A DNA stretch of 59,663 bases from contig JAUYEI010000111.1 of NCBI GenBank assembly GCA_030691385.1, positions 1-59,663 on the forward strand. The letters run 5' to 3'. Positions 48,324 through 57,748 of the stretch are shown piece after piece. Each line of letters begins with the position of its first letter. Position 1 is the stretch's first letter. Position numbers and translations under genes: made by a program. Under the pieces are notes generated by a model. The model had not been told where the DNA came from and did not search any database. It worked only from the letters and a program-made list of their open reading frames with translations. The stretch is from Azonexus sp. GTDB taxonomy: Bacteria > Pseudomonadota > Gammaproteobacteria > Burkholderiales > Rhodocyclaceae.

Positions 48324-49211
48324 ATGCGGCAAATCCTCCTCGCCCTGTTTTTCTTTGCCGTGCCCGCGCCAGCCAGTGCCTGGAACGCGGCCGGCCACCG
48401 GCTGACGGCCGTCATTGCCTGGCAACAACTGTCGCCGCCAACCCAGGCGGCGATCGCCGAGGCACTGTCCCGCCACCCCGACTACGAGCGCTGGATCGAA
48501 AAATCGCGTTCGACCAAAGACGTCGATATCTTCGCCGAAGCCTCGACCTGGCCGGACGACATACGCAACGACCCGCGCTTTTACGACGAGGACCGGGAAC
48601 CCGCCACGCCGGCACTCCCCGGGCTGCCCGACACAGCGCGCCACAAACGCTGGCACTACGTAGACCTCGACGCTGCCGGCCAGACGAAATCCGGCGAACT
48701 GGACGCCCAAATCGAACGCCTGAGCCGAATCCTACGGTCAACCGGAAAAAAGGCCGAAATTTCAAATGCCCTGCCCTGGCTCGCCCACCTCCTTGCCGAC
48801 ATCCACCAGCCGCTGCACGTCGGCCGCCACGGCGACGAGGGTGGCAACCGGTTCGAAATCGAAAACCCGTTCAACAAACGTCTGCCGTTCAGCAGCCTGC
48901 ATGTTTACTGGGACGATCTGCCCGGCCCGCCCTGGCTGCGCGGCAAGCGCCTGCAGCAAAACGCGGCACGCCTGCTTGAGAACCACCCCGCGCCAAGGCA
49001 GGGCAATGTCGCGCTGTGGCGCGACGAAAGCCATCGCCTGCTCGCCGAAGCCTACCCGGATGCCAGCGGCAGCCTGCTGCCGATCATCAGCGAGGATTTT
49101 CGCCGCCGCAGCCGGGACATTGCCGAGCGTCGCATCGTCGACGCCGGCTACCGGCTGGGCGGACTGCTCGAAGCCATTTTCGGCCAGCGCGTTTCACGTG
49201 AAACACCATAG
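48324..49211 (+). CDS. S1/P1-type nuclease, secreted
   Basis: Zinc-dependent single-strand nuclease/phosphodiesterase family, 295 residues. A signal peptide (MRQILLALFFFAVPAPASA) leaves Trp as the first mature residue (WNAAGHRLTAVIAW), as required since this Trp binds zinc. Further zinc ligands are in RKHWHYVDLD-type RWHYVDLD, LADIHQPLHVG and HGDEGGN, with ligands HVYWDD downstream. ATG at 48324. A family-1 repeat (48731-48768) encodes LRSTGKKAEISNA, in the loop before the LADIHQPLH zinc helix. parS-like site 3 encodes its last residues (RVSRET). Confidence 0.88.
   Translation: MRQILLALFFFAVPAPASAWNAAGHRLTAVIAWQQLSPPTQAAIAEALSRHPDYERWIEKSRSTKDVDIFAEASTWPDDIRNDPRFYDEDREPATPALPGLPDTARHKRWHYVDLDAAGQTKSGELDAQIERLSRILRSTGKKAEISNALPWLAHLLADIHQPLHVGRHGDEGGNRFEIENPFNKRLPFSSLHVYWDDLPGPPWLRGKRLQQNAARLLENHPAPRQGNVALWRDESHRLLAEAYPDASGSLLPIISEDFRRRSRDIAERRIVDAGYRLGGLLEAIFGQRVSRETP
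48731..48768 (+). repeat. Dispersed repeat, family 1, copy J (inside S1/P1 nuclease)
   Basis: CCTACGGTCAACCGGAAA then AAAGGCCGAAATTTCAAATG, on the coding strand and in frame. Confidence 0.85.
49191..49205. promoter_or_regulatory. parS-like site 3 (GTTTCACGTGAAACA)
   Basis: Best parS match in the window: 15 of the 16 bases of TGTTTCACGTGAAACA. It lies at the nuclease gene's 3' end. Confidence 0.75.
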
Positions 49212-49220
49212 AGTTGTCAT

Positions 49221-49680
49221 ATGAACCTGATCGCCGACCTCCACGACTGCCGCTGCGTCCCGGGCTTCCTGCTCGACGCACCGGGGCTCGAATCGTTCTG
49301 CGTCGATGCCTGCCAGCGGCATGGACTGACCGTGGTCGGCCGGCTCTTCCACGCTTTTCGCGATGCCAGCGGTCAGCCGGCTGGCGTGACCGGCACCGTC
49401 GTCCTCGCCGATCCCACCTCGCCGTGCATACCTCGCCGTGCATACCTGGCCGGAGATTGCCAGCGTGACGCTCGATGTCTACGTCTGTAACTTCAGCGGT
49501 GACAACAGCCAGCGGGCGCACGCGCTGTTTGACGAAGCTATCACCCGCTTCGCGCCCAATCGCCTGGAAAAAAGAAATCGCACGCAGCCACCTCGGGGGC
49601 TGAACAGCCGATCAGGCCGGCGTATCGAAGCGATCGCCCACTTGCAGCGGATGCCCCGCCAGGAACTGCTGCACCGGTAA
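49221..49680 (+). pseudogene. speD: S-adenosylmethionine decarboxylase-like gene, frameshifted
   Basis: Related to SpeD, which makes decarboxylated SAM for spermidine synthesis. Frame 1 from ATG 49221 gives LIADLHDC...HGLTVVGRLFHAF...GVTGTVVLAD. A second frame gives VHTWPEIASVTLDVYVCNFSGDNSQRAHALFDEAI. They would join at the conserved ESHLAVHTWPE self-cleavage motif. At the join a 14-base unit (CCTCGCCGTGCATA) is tandemly duplicated, and one base of the Glu codon appears missing just before it. The net shift is +1, so the frame is not restored, and the lesion hits the pyruvoyl-forming Ser region. The last ~70 bases overlap the antisense end of fmt and may not be original. Confidence 0.8.
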
Positions 49681-50535
49681 ACGCTTGCCGCCGGCCTTCT
49701 GCAATTCGCTGACCGCCAGCGCGCCCGCGCCGCAGGCCACGACGACCCTGCTCCGGTCAACCGCCAAAATGGTGCCAATTTCACCATCGCCGGCCACCGG
49801 CGTCGCCTGCCACAGTTTTACCGTCTGACCACCAAACCAGGCCTGCGCGCCGGGAAACGGATTGAAGGCGCGGATGTGGCGATCCAGTTCCACCGCGCTC
49901 TTCGACCAATCGATCAGCGCCTCGGCCTTCTCGATCTTGTGCGCGTAAGTCACGCCCTCTGCCGGCTGCGGCTCGGCCGGCAAGGGCAGCCTGCCCAGAG
50001 CCTCGACGATCAGTTGAGCACCGAGTTCAGCCAGCCGGTCATGCAGGGTCGCCGTCGTATCGTTTGCCTCAATGGGAAAAGCCCCGCGCAGTAGCACCGG
50101 CCCGGTATCCAGACCAGCCTCCATCTGCATGATGCAAACCCCCGTCTCGGCATCGCCGACCAGCAAGGCGCGCTGAATCGGCGCCGCACCGCGCCAGCGC
50201 GGCAGCAACGAACCGTGGATATTGATGCAACCGAAACGCGGCATGTCGAGCACGATCTGCGGCAGAATCAGGCCATAAGCCGCCACCACCATGACCTCGG
50301 CACCGACCGCCGCAATCTTCGCCTGCGCCTCGGCATCCCTCAGCGTCAGCGGCTGAAATACTTCAATTCCGTTTTTCAGCGCCACCGTCTTGACTGCCGA
50401 CGGCTGCAAGCTCATACCGCGCCCGGCCGGCCGGTCCGGCTGAGTCAGCACCAGCGCCACGTCATGCCCCGCCGAGACGATGGCTTGCAAGGTCCGCGCG
50501 GCAAATTCGGGAGTTCCCGCAAAAATCAGCCTCAT
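49612..50535 (-). CDS. fmt: Methionyl-tRNA formyltransferase
   Basis: Formylates initiator Met-tRNA with 10-formyl-THF; 307 residues. Starts [14 protein letters not shown], catalytic region [15 protein letters not shown] and the [19 protein letters not shown] motif (~108-125), D in LDTGPVL. The C-terminal tRNA-binding domain is from ~205. ATG at 50535 overlaps the def stop (ATGA), so def-fmt is a coupled pair. A weak family-1 repeat (49749-49787) encodes [14 protein letters not shown] in the C-terminal domain. Confidence 0.95.
   Translation of the reverse strand: MRLIFAGTPEFAARTLQAIVSAGHDVALVLTQPDRPAGRGMSLQPSAVKTVALKNGIEVFQPLTLRDAEAQAKIAAVGAEVMVVAAYGLILPQIVLDMPRFGCINIHGSLLPRWRGAAPIQRALLVGDAETGVCIMQMEAGLDTGPVLLRGAFPIEANDTTATLHDRLAELGAQLIVEALGRLPLPAEPQPAEGVTYAHKIEKAEALIDWSKSAVELDRHIRAFNPFPGAQAWFGGQTVKLWQATPVAGDGEIGTILAVDRSRVVVACGAGALAVSELQKAGGKRLPVQQFLAGHPLQVGDRFDTPA
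49749..49787 (+). repeat. Possible dispersed repeat, family 1, copy K (inside fmt)
   Basis: GCTCCGGTCAACCGCCAAAA then TGGTGCCAATTTCACC: weaker than most copies. The coding-strand reading again includes VDRS. Confidence 0.45.
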
Positions 50536-51035
50536 GCGGTAACGCGCGCCTGTTTGGCCATCTTGTTCTTGATCCGAGTCTGTTTAAGCAGCGACAGGTG
50601 GTCGACGAACACCGTCCCGTTGAGATGGTCGATTTCGTGCTGGATGCACACCGCCAGCAAGCCCTCGGCCTCCAGCATGTGCTGCTTGCCATCGAGATCG
50701 AGATACGTCACCGACACCCGCTCGGCACGTTCGACCTTGTCGTAGATACCAGGCACCGACAGGCAGCCCTCTTCGCCAATCTGCGAACCCTCGCACCGGC
50801 CGAGAGTCGGATTGATGAAAACCCGCAACTCGCTCTTATCTTCAGACACATCGATCACGACGATACGCTTGTGTACATCGACCTGAGTCGCCGCCAGGCC
50901 GATCCCCGGAGCCTCGTACATGGTTTCTGCCATGTCGGCGACGAGTTTTCGGGTGCTGTCATCGACCTTGGTAACAAGTGCCGCCACCTTTTTCAGACGC
51001 GGGTCGGGGAAACGCAAAATGGGTAAGAGGGCCAT
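50532..51035 (-). CDS. def: Peptide deformylase
   Basis: Metalloenzyme that removes the N-formyl group from nascent proteins; 167 residues. The three motifs are [11 protein letters not shown] (~44-54), EGCLSVPG with the metal-binding Cys (~90), and QHEIDHLNG with the two His ligands and catalytic Glu (~132-140). ATG at 51035. It is divergent from the LysM gene, with a shared promoter region of 146 bases. Confidence 0.97.
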   Translation of the reverse strand: MALLPILRFPDPRLKKVAALVTKVDDSTRKLVADMAETMYEAPGIGLAATQVDVHKRIVVIDVSEDKSELRVFINPTLGRCEGSQIGEEGCLSVPGIYDKVERAERVSVTYLDLDGKQHMLEAEGLLAVCIQHEIDHLNGTVFVDHLSLLKQTRIKNKMAKQARVTA

Positions 51036-51181
51036 ATGAAAATAGGAATAAAAGCTTGCTCGATTAGGTTATTACGTGCAGAATCTAAAGCAATTCCCGA
51101 GATATGGAACGCAAGTTGATCGCCGCTCTCTTGAGACTGCGACAATGATATTGCGTTCCGCCGGCACGTGAGGTTACGACT

Positions 51182-52213
51182 ATGGTCCGCATTATATCCG
51201 CGCTCATCCTGGCCGTGACGGCCGCCTGCGCATCGGCCGCCGAGCCGCTAACGCTCGTCGACAACCCACCTGACCGCCACATCGTCGTCAAAGGCGACAC
51301 CCTGTGGGACATTTCGGGCAAATTCCTCAAGCAACCTTGGCGCTGGCCGGAAATCTGGCAGATGAACAAGGAAGAAATCAAGAACCCGCACTGGATCTAT
51401 CCGGGCGACATCATCCTGCTCGACACATCGAGTGGGTCGCCGCGCCTCAAAATGGCCAAGCGGGTCACCGGCCAGGATGGCAGGATCCAGCCGACGGTAC
51501 ATAGCACCCCGTCGCAGCAAGTCATCCCGAGCATCCCGCCCAACGTCATCGAGCCCTTCATTTCCCAACCACTGATTGCTCAAGCGAGCGACAGTAACAG
51601 TGGCGTGAAAATCACTGCCGCCCAGGAAGACCGCATGCTGCTCGGTAGCGGCGACTCTTTCTACGCCAGCGGCATTCCCGATGCCAGCGTTGAAAAATGG
51701 CACGTGTTCCGCAGGGGCAAGCCGCTCAAGGATCCGGAAACGGGTGCAACCGTTGCCTACGAAGCTTTCTTCCTGGGCAACGCCCGCCTGCTCAAGCCGG
51801 GAGAGCCAGCTTCCTTGCGCGTCACTATGGCCAAGGAAGAAATGGCTCGCGGTGACGAACTCATCCCGGCTCCGCCGCCAGAAATCATTTCCTACGTTCC
51901 GCATCGCCCTGATCGTGAAATCGCCGCCCGCATCATGTCGATCTATGGCGGGGTGCAGGAAGGTGGTACGACATCCGTCGTTTCGCTGACGCGCGGCAAG
52001 CGCGACGGGCTGGAAGTCGGCCACGTCCTCGCCCTGTTCCGCAAGCGTGTCTCGATCAACACTGACGATAAAGGCATCCGTACCTTGACGCCGGTTCCGG
52101 AAGAGCGTTATGGCCTCGCCTTCGTCTTCCGCGTATTCGATAACGTCGCCTACGCACTGGTCGTCGACTCCTCCAAGTCCGTCATCATCGGGGATTCGGC
52201 TAGAAACCCGTGA
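51182..52213 (+). CDS. LysM-domain envelope protein
   Basis: A 343-residue exported protein. Signal peptide MVRIISALILAVTAACASA, then a LysM domain (HIVVKGDTLWDISGKFLKQPWRWPEIWQMN...IKNPHWIYPGDIILL, ~37-85) that binds peptidoglycan. The remaining ~250 residues are beta-rich and conserved in betaproteobacterial proteins located before dprA, without known function (AARIMSIYGG..., RVFDNVAYALVV). It is coupled to dprA by an overlap (GTGA). Confidence 0.88.
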   Translation: MVRIISALILAVTAACASAAEPLTLVDNPPDRHIVVKGDTLWDISGKFLKQPWRWPEIWQMNKEEIKNPHWIYPGDIILLDTSSGSPRLKMAKRVTGQDGRIQPTVHSTPSQQVIPSIPPNVIEPFISQPLIAQASDSNSGVKITAAQEDRMLLGSGDSFYASGIPDASVEKWHVFRRGKPLKDPETGATVAYEAFFLGNARLLKPGEPASLRVTMAKEEMARGDELIPAPPPEIISYVPHRPDREIAARIMSIYGGVQEGGTTSVVSLTRGKRDGLEVGHVLALFRKRVSINTDDKGIRTLTPVPEERYGLAFVFRVFDNVAYALVVDSSKSVIIGDSARNP

Positions 52214-53286
52214 TCATCTCCGAAGGTCTGGCCGCCTGGTTACGGCTGACGCTTATCCCAGGTATCGGCGGCGAGTCGCAACGAAAGCTACTCGCCGCTT
52301 TCGGTTTACCCGAAGCTGTATTGGCCGCCGGGCGACTCGCTGCACGCAGCGTCATCGGCGACCGCGCCGACCTGCTCTTTGATTTTGATCCATCGGAAGA
52401 AATCGAGCGCGGCATCGAGTGGGCAAGCCAGCCGGGACAGCATATCCTGACCCTCGCCGACGACGCCTACCCGAAGACGCTGCTCGAAATCGCCGACCCG
52501 CCCAGCCTGCTTTACGTGCGCGGCAATCCCGCCCTGCTCCAGAAGCGCGGGCTGGCCATGGTCGGCAGCCGCAATGCGACACCACAAGGCCTGCAAACGG
52601 CAGAGAGTTTTGCCAAGGCACTGGCCGGCAATGGCCTCTGCATCGTCAGCGGCCTGGCGCTCGGCATCGATGCTGCCGCCCACCGTGGCGCCCTGGCGGC
52701 TGGCGGCGACACGATTGCCGTCATCGGTACCGGCGCCGACCGCATCTACCCCGCCCGCAACAAGGAACTGGCACTGGCCATTGTCGAACGCGGTGCCGTC
52801 ATTTCCGAATTTCCACTCGGCACACCCTCTATTGCCGCCAATTTCCCGCGGCGCAACCGCATCATTTCCGGCCTGGCGCGCGGCGTACTGGTCGTCGAGG
52901 CAGCGCTCGAAAGCGGTTCGCTGATCACGGCCCGCCTGGCTGGCGAACAGGGGCGCGAGGTTTTCGCCATCCCCGGCTCCATTCACTCGCCGGTCGCTCG
53001 CGGTTGTCACAAACTGATCAAGCAGGGCGCCAAACTGGTCGAAACGGCGAGCGATATTCTGGAAGAACTGGGTAACTTCACTTCTCCGGAAGAACCAGTG
53101 GAATCCACCCCGACTGACGACGAACACCCTGTACTCGCCGCCCTCGGCCACGATCCATGCAGTCTCGACGACCTCGTCGACTACACCGGCCAGAGTGCTG
53201 AACTATTACTCCCCGAACTCCTGATGCTCGAACTCTCGGGCAAAATCGCACCCCTGCCCGGCAACCGCTACCAGCGCCTGAGCTAG
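52210..53286 (+). CDS. dprA: DNA processing protein DprA/Smf
   Basis: Loads RecA on incoming single-stranded DNA during transformation; 358 residues from GTG 52210. SAM-like N-terminal domain (~1-75); Rossmann core with VGSRNATPQGLQ, VSGLALGIDAAAHRGAL, GTGADRIYPARN, SEFPLGTPSIAANFPRRNRIISGLA and EVFAIPGSIHSPVARGCHKLIKQGA; and a C-terminal winged helix (~300-358). Full length suggests a functional gene. Confidence 0.96.
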   Translation: MIISEGLAAWLRLTLIPGIGGESQRKLLAAFGLPEAVLAAGRLAARSVIGDRADLLFDFDPSEEIERGIEWASQPGQHILTLADDAYPKTLLEIADPPSLLYVRGNPALLQKRGLAMVGSRNATPQGLQTAESFAKALAGNGLCIVSGLALGIDAAAHRGALAAGGDTIAVIGTGADRIYPARNKELALAIVERGAVISEFPLGTPSIAANFPRRNRIISGLARGVLVVEAALESGSLITARLAGEQGREVFAIPGSIHSPVARGCHKLIKQGAKLVETASDILEELGNFTSPEEPVESTPTDDEHPVLAALGHDPCSLDDLVDYTGQSAELLLPELLMLELSGKIAPLPGNRYQRLS

Positions 53287-53362
53287 GCCTCCTATCTATA
53301 TAGACGGCTTGCCAAGCCGCGCACCGGGCACTTATCATGCCCCGGACTCCACAGGCCCCAAC

Positions 53363-55888
53363 ATGACCAAAAAGCTGATAATTGCCGAGAAACCCTCCGT
53401 CGCTGCCGACATCGCCAAGGCGTTGGGGGGCTTCACCAAGCACGACGACTATTTCGAAAATGATACCCACGTCATTTCCTCGGCTGTCGGTCACCTGCTG
53501 GAACTCGCCTGTCCCGAGGAATTCGAGGTCAAGCGCGGCAAGTGGTCATTTGCCCATCTCCCGGTCATCCCGCCGCACTTCGCGCTGAAGCCGATCGAGA
53601 AGACCGAATCGCGTCTCAAGGTGCTGGCCAAGCTCATCAAGCGCAAGGATGTCAGCGCCCTGATCAATGCCTGTGACGCGGGGCGTGAAGGCGAATTGAT
53701 CTTCAATTACATCGCCCAGCACACCAAGTCCGGCAAACCGGTACAACGGCTGTGGCTGCAATCGATGACGCAAGGCGCGATCCGCGACGGTTTCTCGCGC
53801 CTGCGCAACGGCAACGAAATGCAGGGTCTCGGCGACGCCGCCGTCTGCCGCTCCGAATCCGACTGGCTGGTCGGCATCAACGGCACGCGGGCGATGACGG
53901 CCTTCAATTCGAAGACCGGCGGCTTCCACCTGACCACCGTCGGCCGCGTGCAGACCCCGACGCTGGCCATCGTCGTCGAGCGCGAAAAACGCATCCGCGA
54001 ATTCAAGCCGCGCGACTATTGGGAGGTCGAAGCCGAATTCACCGCCAAAGCCGGCAGTTACAAAGGCAAATGGTTCGACGAAGGATTCAAGGGCAAGAAC
54101 GACGACGAGCACGCCCGCGCCGACCGCCTGTGGGAGCAAACCAAGGCCGATGCCATCCGTGCCGCCACCTTGGGCAAGCCGGGAGAGGTAACCGAGGAAG
54201 CCAAGCCGGAAACCCGTTTGTCGCCGGCACTCTTCGATCTGACCACCCTGCAGCGCGAAGCCAACAGCCGTTTCGGCTTCTCGGCCAAGACCACGCTGTC
54301 GCTGGCCCAGGCGCTGTACGAAAAGCACAAGGTCCTGACCTACCCGCGGACCGATTCGCGCTGCCTGCCGGAAGACTATATCGCCACCGTCAAGGAAACA
54401 CTGACCGTGCTCACCGGCCAAGGCGCCGGCAAGGGTCACGACGAGGTCCTGCTCGCCCGCTACTCGCCGTTTGCCCACCAGATCCTGGCGCGCAACTGGG
54501 TATTGCCCAACAAGCGCATCTTCAACAACGCCAAGATCAGCGATCACTTCGCCATCATTCCGACGCCACAAGCCCCGAAAAGCCTCAACGAACTCGAACA
54601 GAAGCTCTACGACTTCGTCGTCAAGCGCTTCCTGTCCGTCTTCTTCCCGGCCGCCGAATACCTGGTGACCACCCGCATCACCCGTGTCGAAGGCCACCCC
54701 TTCAAGACCGAGGGCAAGGTCCTGGTCAATCCGGGCTGGCTGGCCGTACATGGCAAGGAAGGCCAGGACGGTGACGAGGGCAACCTGGTTGCAGTCGACG
54801 CCAAGGAAAAGGTCAAAACCGCCGAAGTCACCGTCAAGGCCAACGCCACCAAGCCGCCGCCACGCTACTCGGAAGCCACCCTGCTCTCCGCCATGGAAGG
54901 CGCCGGCAAGATGGTCGATGACGAGGAACTCAAGGCGGCGATGGCCGGCCGCGGCCTCGGCACCCCGGCAACGCGCGCCCAGATCATCGAAAACCTGATC
55001 GGCGAGCAATACATGCACCGCGAAGGCCGCGAACTGATCCCGACGGCCAAGGCCTTCTCGCTCATGACTCTGCTCAACGGCCTCGGCATCAACGAATTGA
55101 CCCAGCCGGAACTGACTGGCGACTGGGAATGGAAGCTCGGCCGCATCGAAAAGGGCGAATTCACGCGCGACGAATTCATGCGCGAAATCGCCGAAATGAC
55201 CCGTCACATGGTCGAACGCGCCAAGCACTATGAAGCCGACACGATTCCCGGCGATTTCGGCGTGTTGACCGCAAAATGCCCACGCTGCGGCGGCGAAATT
55301 CGCGAAACCTACAAGAAATTCCAGTGCGGTGGCTGCGACTACTCGCTGTGGAAAATCGTTGCCGGCCGCCAGTTCGAACCAGCCGAAATCGACACCCTGA
55401 TCACCGAAGGCCAGATCGGCCCGCTGACCGGTTTCCGCAACAAGATGGGCCGCACTTTCGCGGCCGCCATCAAGCTCAACGACAACAAGGAGCCGGAATT
55501 CGATTTCGGCCAGGACAAGGCGGATGCCGCCGATGCCGAACCGGTCGACTTCTCGGCCCAGGAAAGCCTCGGTAAATGCCCGAAATGCGCCAGCAGCGTA
55601 TTCGACCATGGCACTTCCTACGTCTGCGAGAAATCGGTCGGCCCGGACAAGACCTGCGACTTCCGCTCCGGCAAGATCATTCTTCAACAGCCGATTGACC
55701 TCGGCCAGATGCAGAAATTGCTGGCCGAAGGCAAGACCGACCTGCTCAAGGAATTTGTCTCGAACCGTACCCGCCGCAAGTTCTCGGCCTATCTGGTCGC
55801 CAAGGATGGCAAGGTCGGCTTCGAGTTCGAGAAGAAGGTGGCCAAGCCCAAGGCGCCGGCCAAGAAGAAAGCCGACGCAGCGACCTGA
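53363..55888 (+). CDS. topB: Type IA DNA topoisomerase, TopB-like
   Basis: Relaxes or decatenates DNA by single-strand passage; 841 residues. TOPRIM opening KKLIIAEKPSVAADIAKALGG, acidic site DAGREGEL, and catalytic Tyr327 in LTYPRTDSR (E. coli TopB Tyr328). The C-terminal part has two zinc ribbons (CPRCGGEIRETYKKFQCGGC ~ 638-657; CPKCASSV...C...C ~ 738-762) and a basic tail (KPKAPAKKKADA). ATG at 53363. Called TopB rather than TopA from the TOPRIM opening and Tyr position, though betaproteobacterial copies beside dprA have both labels. Confidence 0.9.
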   Translation: MTKKLIIAEKPSVAADIAKALGGFTKHDDYFENDTHVISSAVGHLLELACPEEFEVKRGKWSFAHLPVIPPHFALKPIEKTESRLKVLAKLIKRKDVSALINACDAGREGELIFNYIAQHTKSGKPVQRLWLQSMTQGAIRDGFSRLRNGNEMQGLGDAAVCRSESDWLVGINGTRAMTAFNSKTGGFHLTTVGRVQTPTLAIVVEREKRIREFKPRDYWEVEAEFTAKAGSYKGKWFDEGFKGKNDDEHARADRLWEQTKADAIRAATLGKPGEVTEEAKPETRLSPALFDLTTLQREANSRFGFSAKTTLSLAQALYEKHKVLTYPRTDSRCLPEDYIATVKETLTVLTGQGAGKGHDEVLLARYSPFAHQILARNWVLPNKRIFNNAKISDHFAIIPTPQAPKSLNELEQKLYDFVVKRFLSVFFPAAEYLVTTRITRVEGHPFKTEGKVLVNPGWLAVHGKEGQDGDEGNLVAVDAKEKVKTAEVTVKANATKPPPRYSEATLLSAMEGAGKMVDDEELKAAMAGRGLGTPATRAQIIENLIGEQYMHREGRELIPTAKAFSLMTLLNGLGINELTQPELTGDWEWKLGRIEKGEFTRDEFMREIAEMTRHMVERAKHYEADTIPGDFGVLTAKCPRCGGEIRETYKKFQCGGCDYSLWKIVAGRQFEPAEIDTLITEGQIGPLTGFRNKMGRTFAAAIKLNDNKEPEFDFGQDKADAADAEPVDFSAQESLGKCPKCASSVFDHGTSYVCEKSVGPDKTCDFRSGKIILQQPIDLGQMQKLLAEGKTDLLKEFVSNRTRRKFSAYLVAKDGKVGFEFEKKVAKPKAPAKKKADAAT

Positions 55889-55909
55889 TTCACAGGCAGC
55901 AAATCAGCA

Positions 55910-55942
55910 AAAAGCCCTCCGGAAACGCTGAGGGCTTTTTTT
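55910..55942 (+). terminator. Rho-independent terminator after topB
   Basis: AAAAGCCCTC and GAGGGCTTTT form a 10-bp stem around a GGAAACGCT-type loop, followed by a run of T. Confidence 0.9.
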
Positions 55943-55974
55943 CGAACGGCGAAATGAGGGTTATCGAGCCAGCC

Positions 55975-55988
55975 GTTCCACGTGAAAC
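55975..55988. promoter_or_regulatory. parS-like site 4 (GTTCCACGTGAAAC)
   Basis: Exact match to the parS core, identical to site 2. It sits one base beyond the oxyR stop codon. Confidence 0.72.
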
Positions 55989-55989
55989 C

Positions 55990-56904
55990 TCAGCGAACGG
56001 CCGAGGCTCCCGGTAGCTGGCAGGCGAGCAGCGCTGCCCGCACGGCGTCGATGGCCTGCGGACGCGGGAAGGTGATGCGCCAGACGAGGCCGACCGTGCG
56101 TTTGGGCTGAACGCCGGCAAAGGGCAGCACCTTGACCATCGGTTCCCTGGTGATCAGCGGATCGGCTGCCGTGCTCGGCATCACCGCGACGCCAGCGCCA
56201 CTGGCCACCATGTAGCGGATGGTTTCGAGCGAGCTGCCTTCGAGCGAGTGTTCAAGCGCATCCGGGGCGCTGAGGCGGGGGCAGGATTCGAGTACCTGAT
56301 CGCGGAAACAGTTGCCTTGACCCAGCAACAACAGATTTTGACCGTTGAGTTCGTCGCCATTGACGTCCGAGCGTGAAGCCCAGGGGTGGCTGGCCGGGAC
56401 GACGATGCGAAAAGGCTCGTCGTACACCGGCTGGGCAACCAGTCCCGGCTCGGCGAAAGGCAGCGCGATGATGATGACGTCGAGTTCGCCGGCCTTCAGC
56501 GCGGGAATCAGGTTGGCCGTGAAATCCTCCTTGAGGAAGAGCGGCATTTTTGGCGCCTGCTTGCTCAGCGCCGGAATCAACTGGGGCAGCAGGTAGGGCG
56601 CAATGGTGTAGATGATGCCGACACGGAGTTGGCCGCTCAGCGGTTCGCCCGTCGCTTCGGCAATTTCTTCGAGCTTGACTGCCTCTTCGAGCACACGGGT
56701 GGCCTGGACGACGATGCGCTCGCCGAGCGGGGTGATGCGGACATCGCTGGCGCCGCGTTCGAAAAGCGGTGAACCGAGTTGGCCTTCGACTTTCTTGAGC
56801 GCCACCGACAGCGTCGGCTGGCTGACGTGGCAGGCGTCGGCTGCCTTGCCGAAATGCCGCTCCCGGGCCAGGGCCACGATGTAGCGCATTTCGGTCAGGG
56901 TCAT
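55990..56904 (-). CDS. oxyR: Hydrogen-peroxide-responsive LysR-type activator
   Basis: LysR-family regulator, 304 residues (E. coli OxyR 305). An N-terminal winged helix (MTLTEMRYIVALARERHFGKAAD) is followed by the sensor domain. The redox cysteines are Cys199 and Cys208 in GNCFRDQVLESC, exactly the E. coli positions, so peroxide sensing by disulfide formation is expected. ATG at 56904 overlaps the rsuA stop (ATGA). No catalase or peroxidase gene is adjacent. Confidence 0.94.
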   Translation of the reverse strand: MTLTEMRYIVALARERHFGKAADACHVSQPTLSVALKKVEGQLGSPLFERGASDVRITPLGERIVVQATRVLEEAVKLEEIAEATGEPLSGQLRVGIIYTIAPYLLPQLIPALSKQAPKMPLFLKEDFTANLIPALKAGELDVIIIALPFAEPGLVAQPVYDEPFRIVVPASHPWASRSDVNGDELNGQNLLLLGQGNCFRDQVLESCPRLSAPDALEHSLEGSSLETIRYMVASGAGVAVMPSTAADPLITREPMVKVLPFAGVQPKRTVGLVWRITFPRPQAIDAVRAALLACQLPGASAVR

Positions 56905-57608
56905 TTGGAATATCCGAGTTTTTGCAGGTCGACCGCAGAAAGCCAGCGCCACTCGCCGGGCTTGAGGTCGGGCGGCAGGGTCAGTTCGCCGACGGCTTCG
57001 CGATGCAGCGCCTCGACGCGGTTGCTGACGGCAGCGACCATGCGTTTGACCTGATGGTACTTGCCCTCGGTCAAGGTCAGGCGCAGCAGCTTTTCGCCGA
57101 CGATTTCGGCCGCGGCGGCAGATATCGATTCGTATTCGTCGGCGAGCACGACGCCAGCCAGCAGTTGGTCGATCTGCACTTGGTCAAGCGGGTGCTTGGT
57201 CGTTGCCAGATAAACTTTCGGCACCTTGCGCTTGGCTGAGGAGAGTTGGTGATTCAACTGGCCATCGTCGGTAATCAGCAACAGACCGGTGGTGTCTTCA
57301 TCGAGACGGCCGATCGGCTGGACATCGCGTTCGCGCAAGGGCACCGGCAGCAGTTCGAGGACGCTGGCGTGATGTTTCGGCTTGCGCGAGCATTCGTAGC
57401 CGGCCGGCTTGTAGAGCATCAGCGTAGCGAATTCGGCGTAGGGCCAATCGACGCCATCGACGGTGAAAACCAGCCCGTCGGTATCGAGTTCGACGAAAGG
57501 ATCGTCGCAAACCTGGCCATTGATCGCGACACGTTCGCGGCGGATAAGGCCCCGGCATTCCCGACGGGAGCCAAAACCGTGTTTTTGGAGGATACGTTCT
57601 AGTTGCAT
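56901..57608 (-). CDS. rsuA: 16S rRNA pseudouridine synthase, RsuA family
   Basis: Converts a 16S rRNA uridine (U516 in E. coli) to pseudouridine; 235 residues. An S4 RNA-binding domain (LERILQKHGFGSRRECRGLIRRERVAING, 3-31) leads the catalytic domain with the Asp in IGRLDEDTTGLLLITDDG and the later KVYLATTKHPLD and LTEGKYHQVKRMVAAV segments. Coupled to oxyR by overlap; start is ATG 57608. RsuA is preferred over RluB/E by length and the ECSRKPKHHASVLELLP segment. Confidence 0.88.
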   Translation of the reverse strand: MQLERILQKHGFGSRRECRGLIRRERVAINGQVCDDPFVELDTDGLVFTVDGVDWPYAEFATLMLYKPAGYECSRKPKHHASVLELLPVPLRERDVQPIGRLDEDTTGLLLITDDGQLNHQLSSAKRKVPKVYLATTKHPLDQVQIDQLLAGVVLADEYESISAAAAEIVGEKLLRLTLTEGKYHQVKRMVAAVSNRVEALHREAVGELTLPPDLKPGEWRWLSAVDLQKLGYSK

Positions 57609-57748
57609 GGCAGGGATGTTAACACGACCCTTTCATTTCATCGCCCGGCCGCTCAGTGCGCGAAGACAAGCCGCAGGCAGTGCGCGCAAAACGGCAAGGC
57701 GCGGTCTACAAAGCAATGGGCAGCCGGGCAATGAAATACAATATATCC

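Noticed and set aside
51690..51725. CACGTG core near 51702 as another parS
   Set aside because: The flanking arms do not match GTTNC/GAAAC. The same applies to CACGTG at 7411, 41584 and 51167.
53546..55687. 713-residue open frame on the minus strand
   Set aside because: Antisense shadow of topB.
56910..56945. Possible further family-1 repeat at the rsuA 3' end (GCGGTCGACCTGCAAAAAC)
   Set aside because: Only the GGTC-ACC core is similar, and the encoded residues (SAVDLQKLG) are normal for RsuA.
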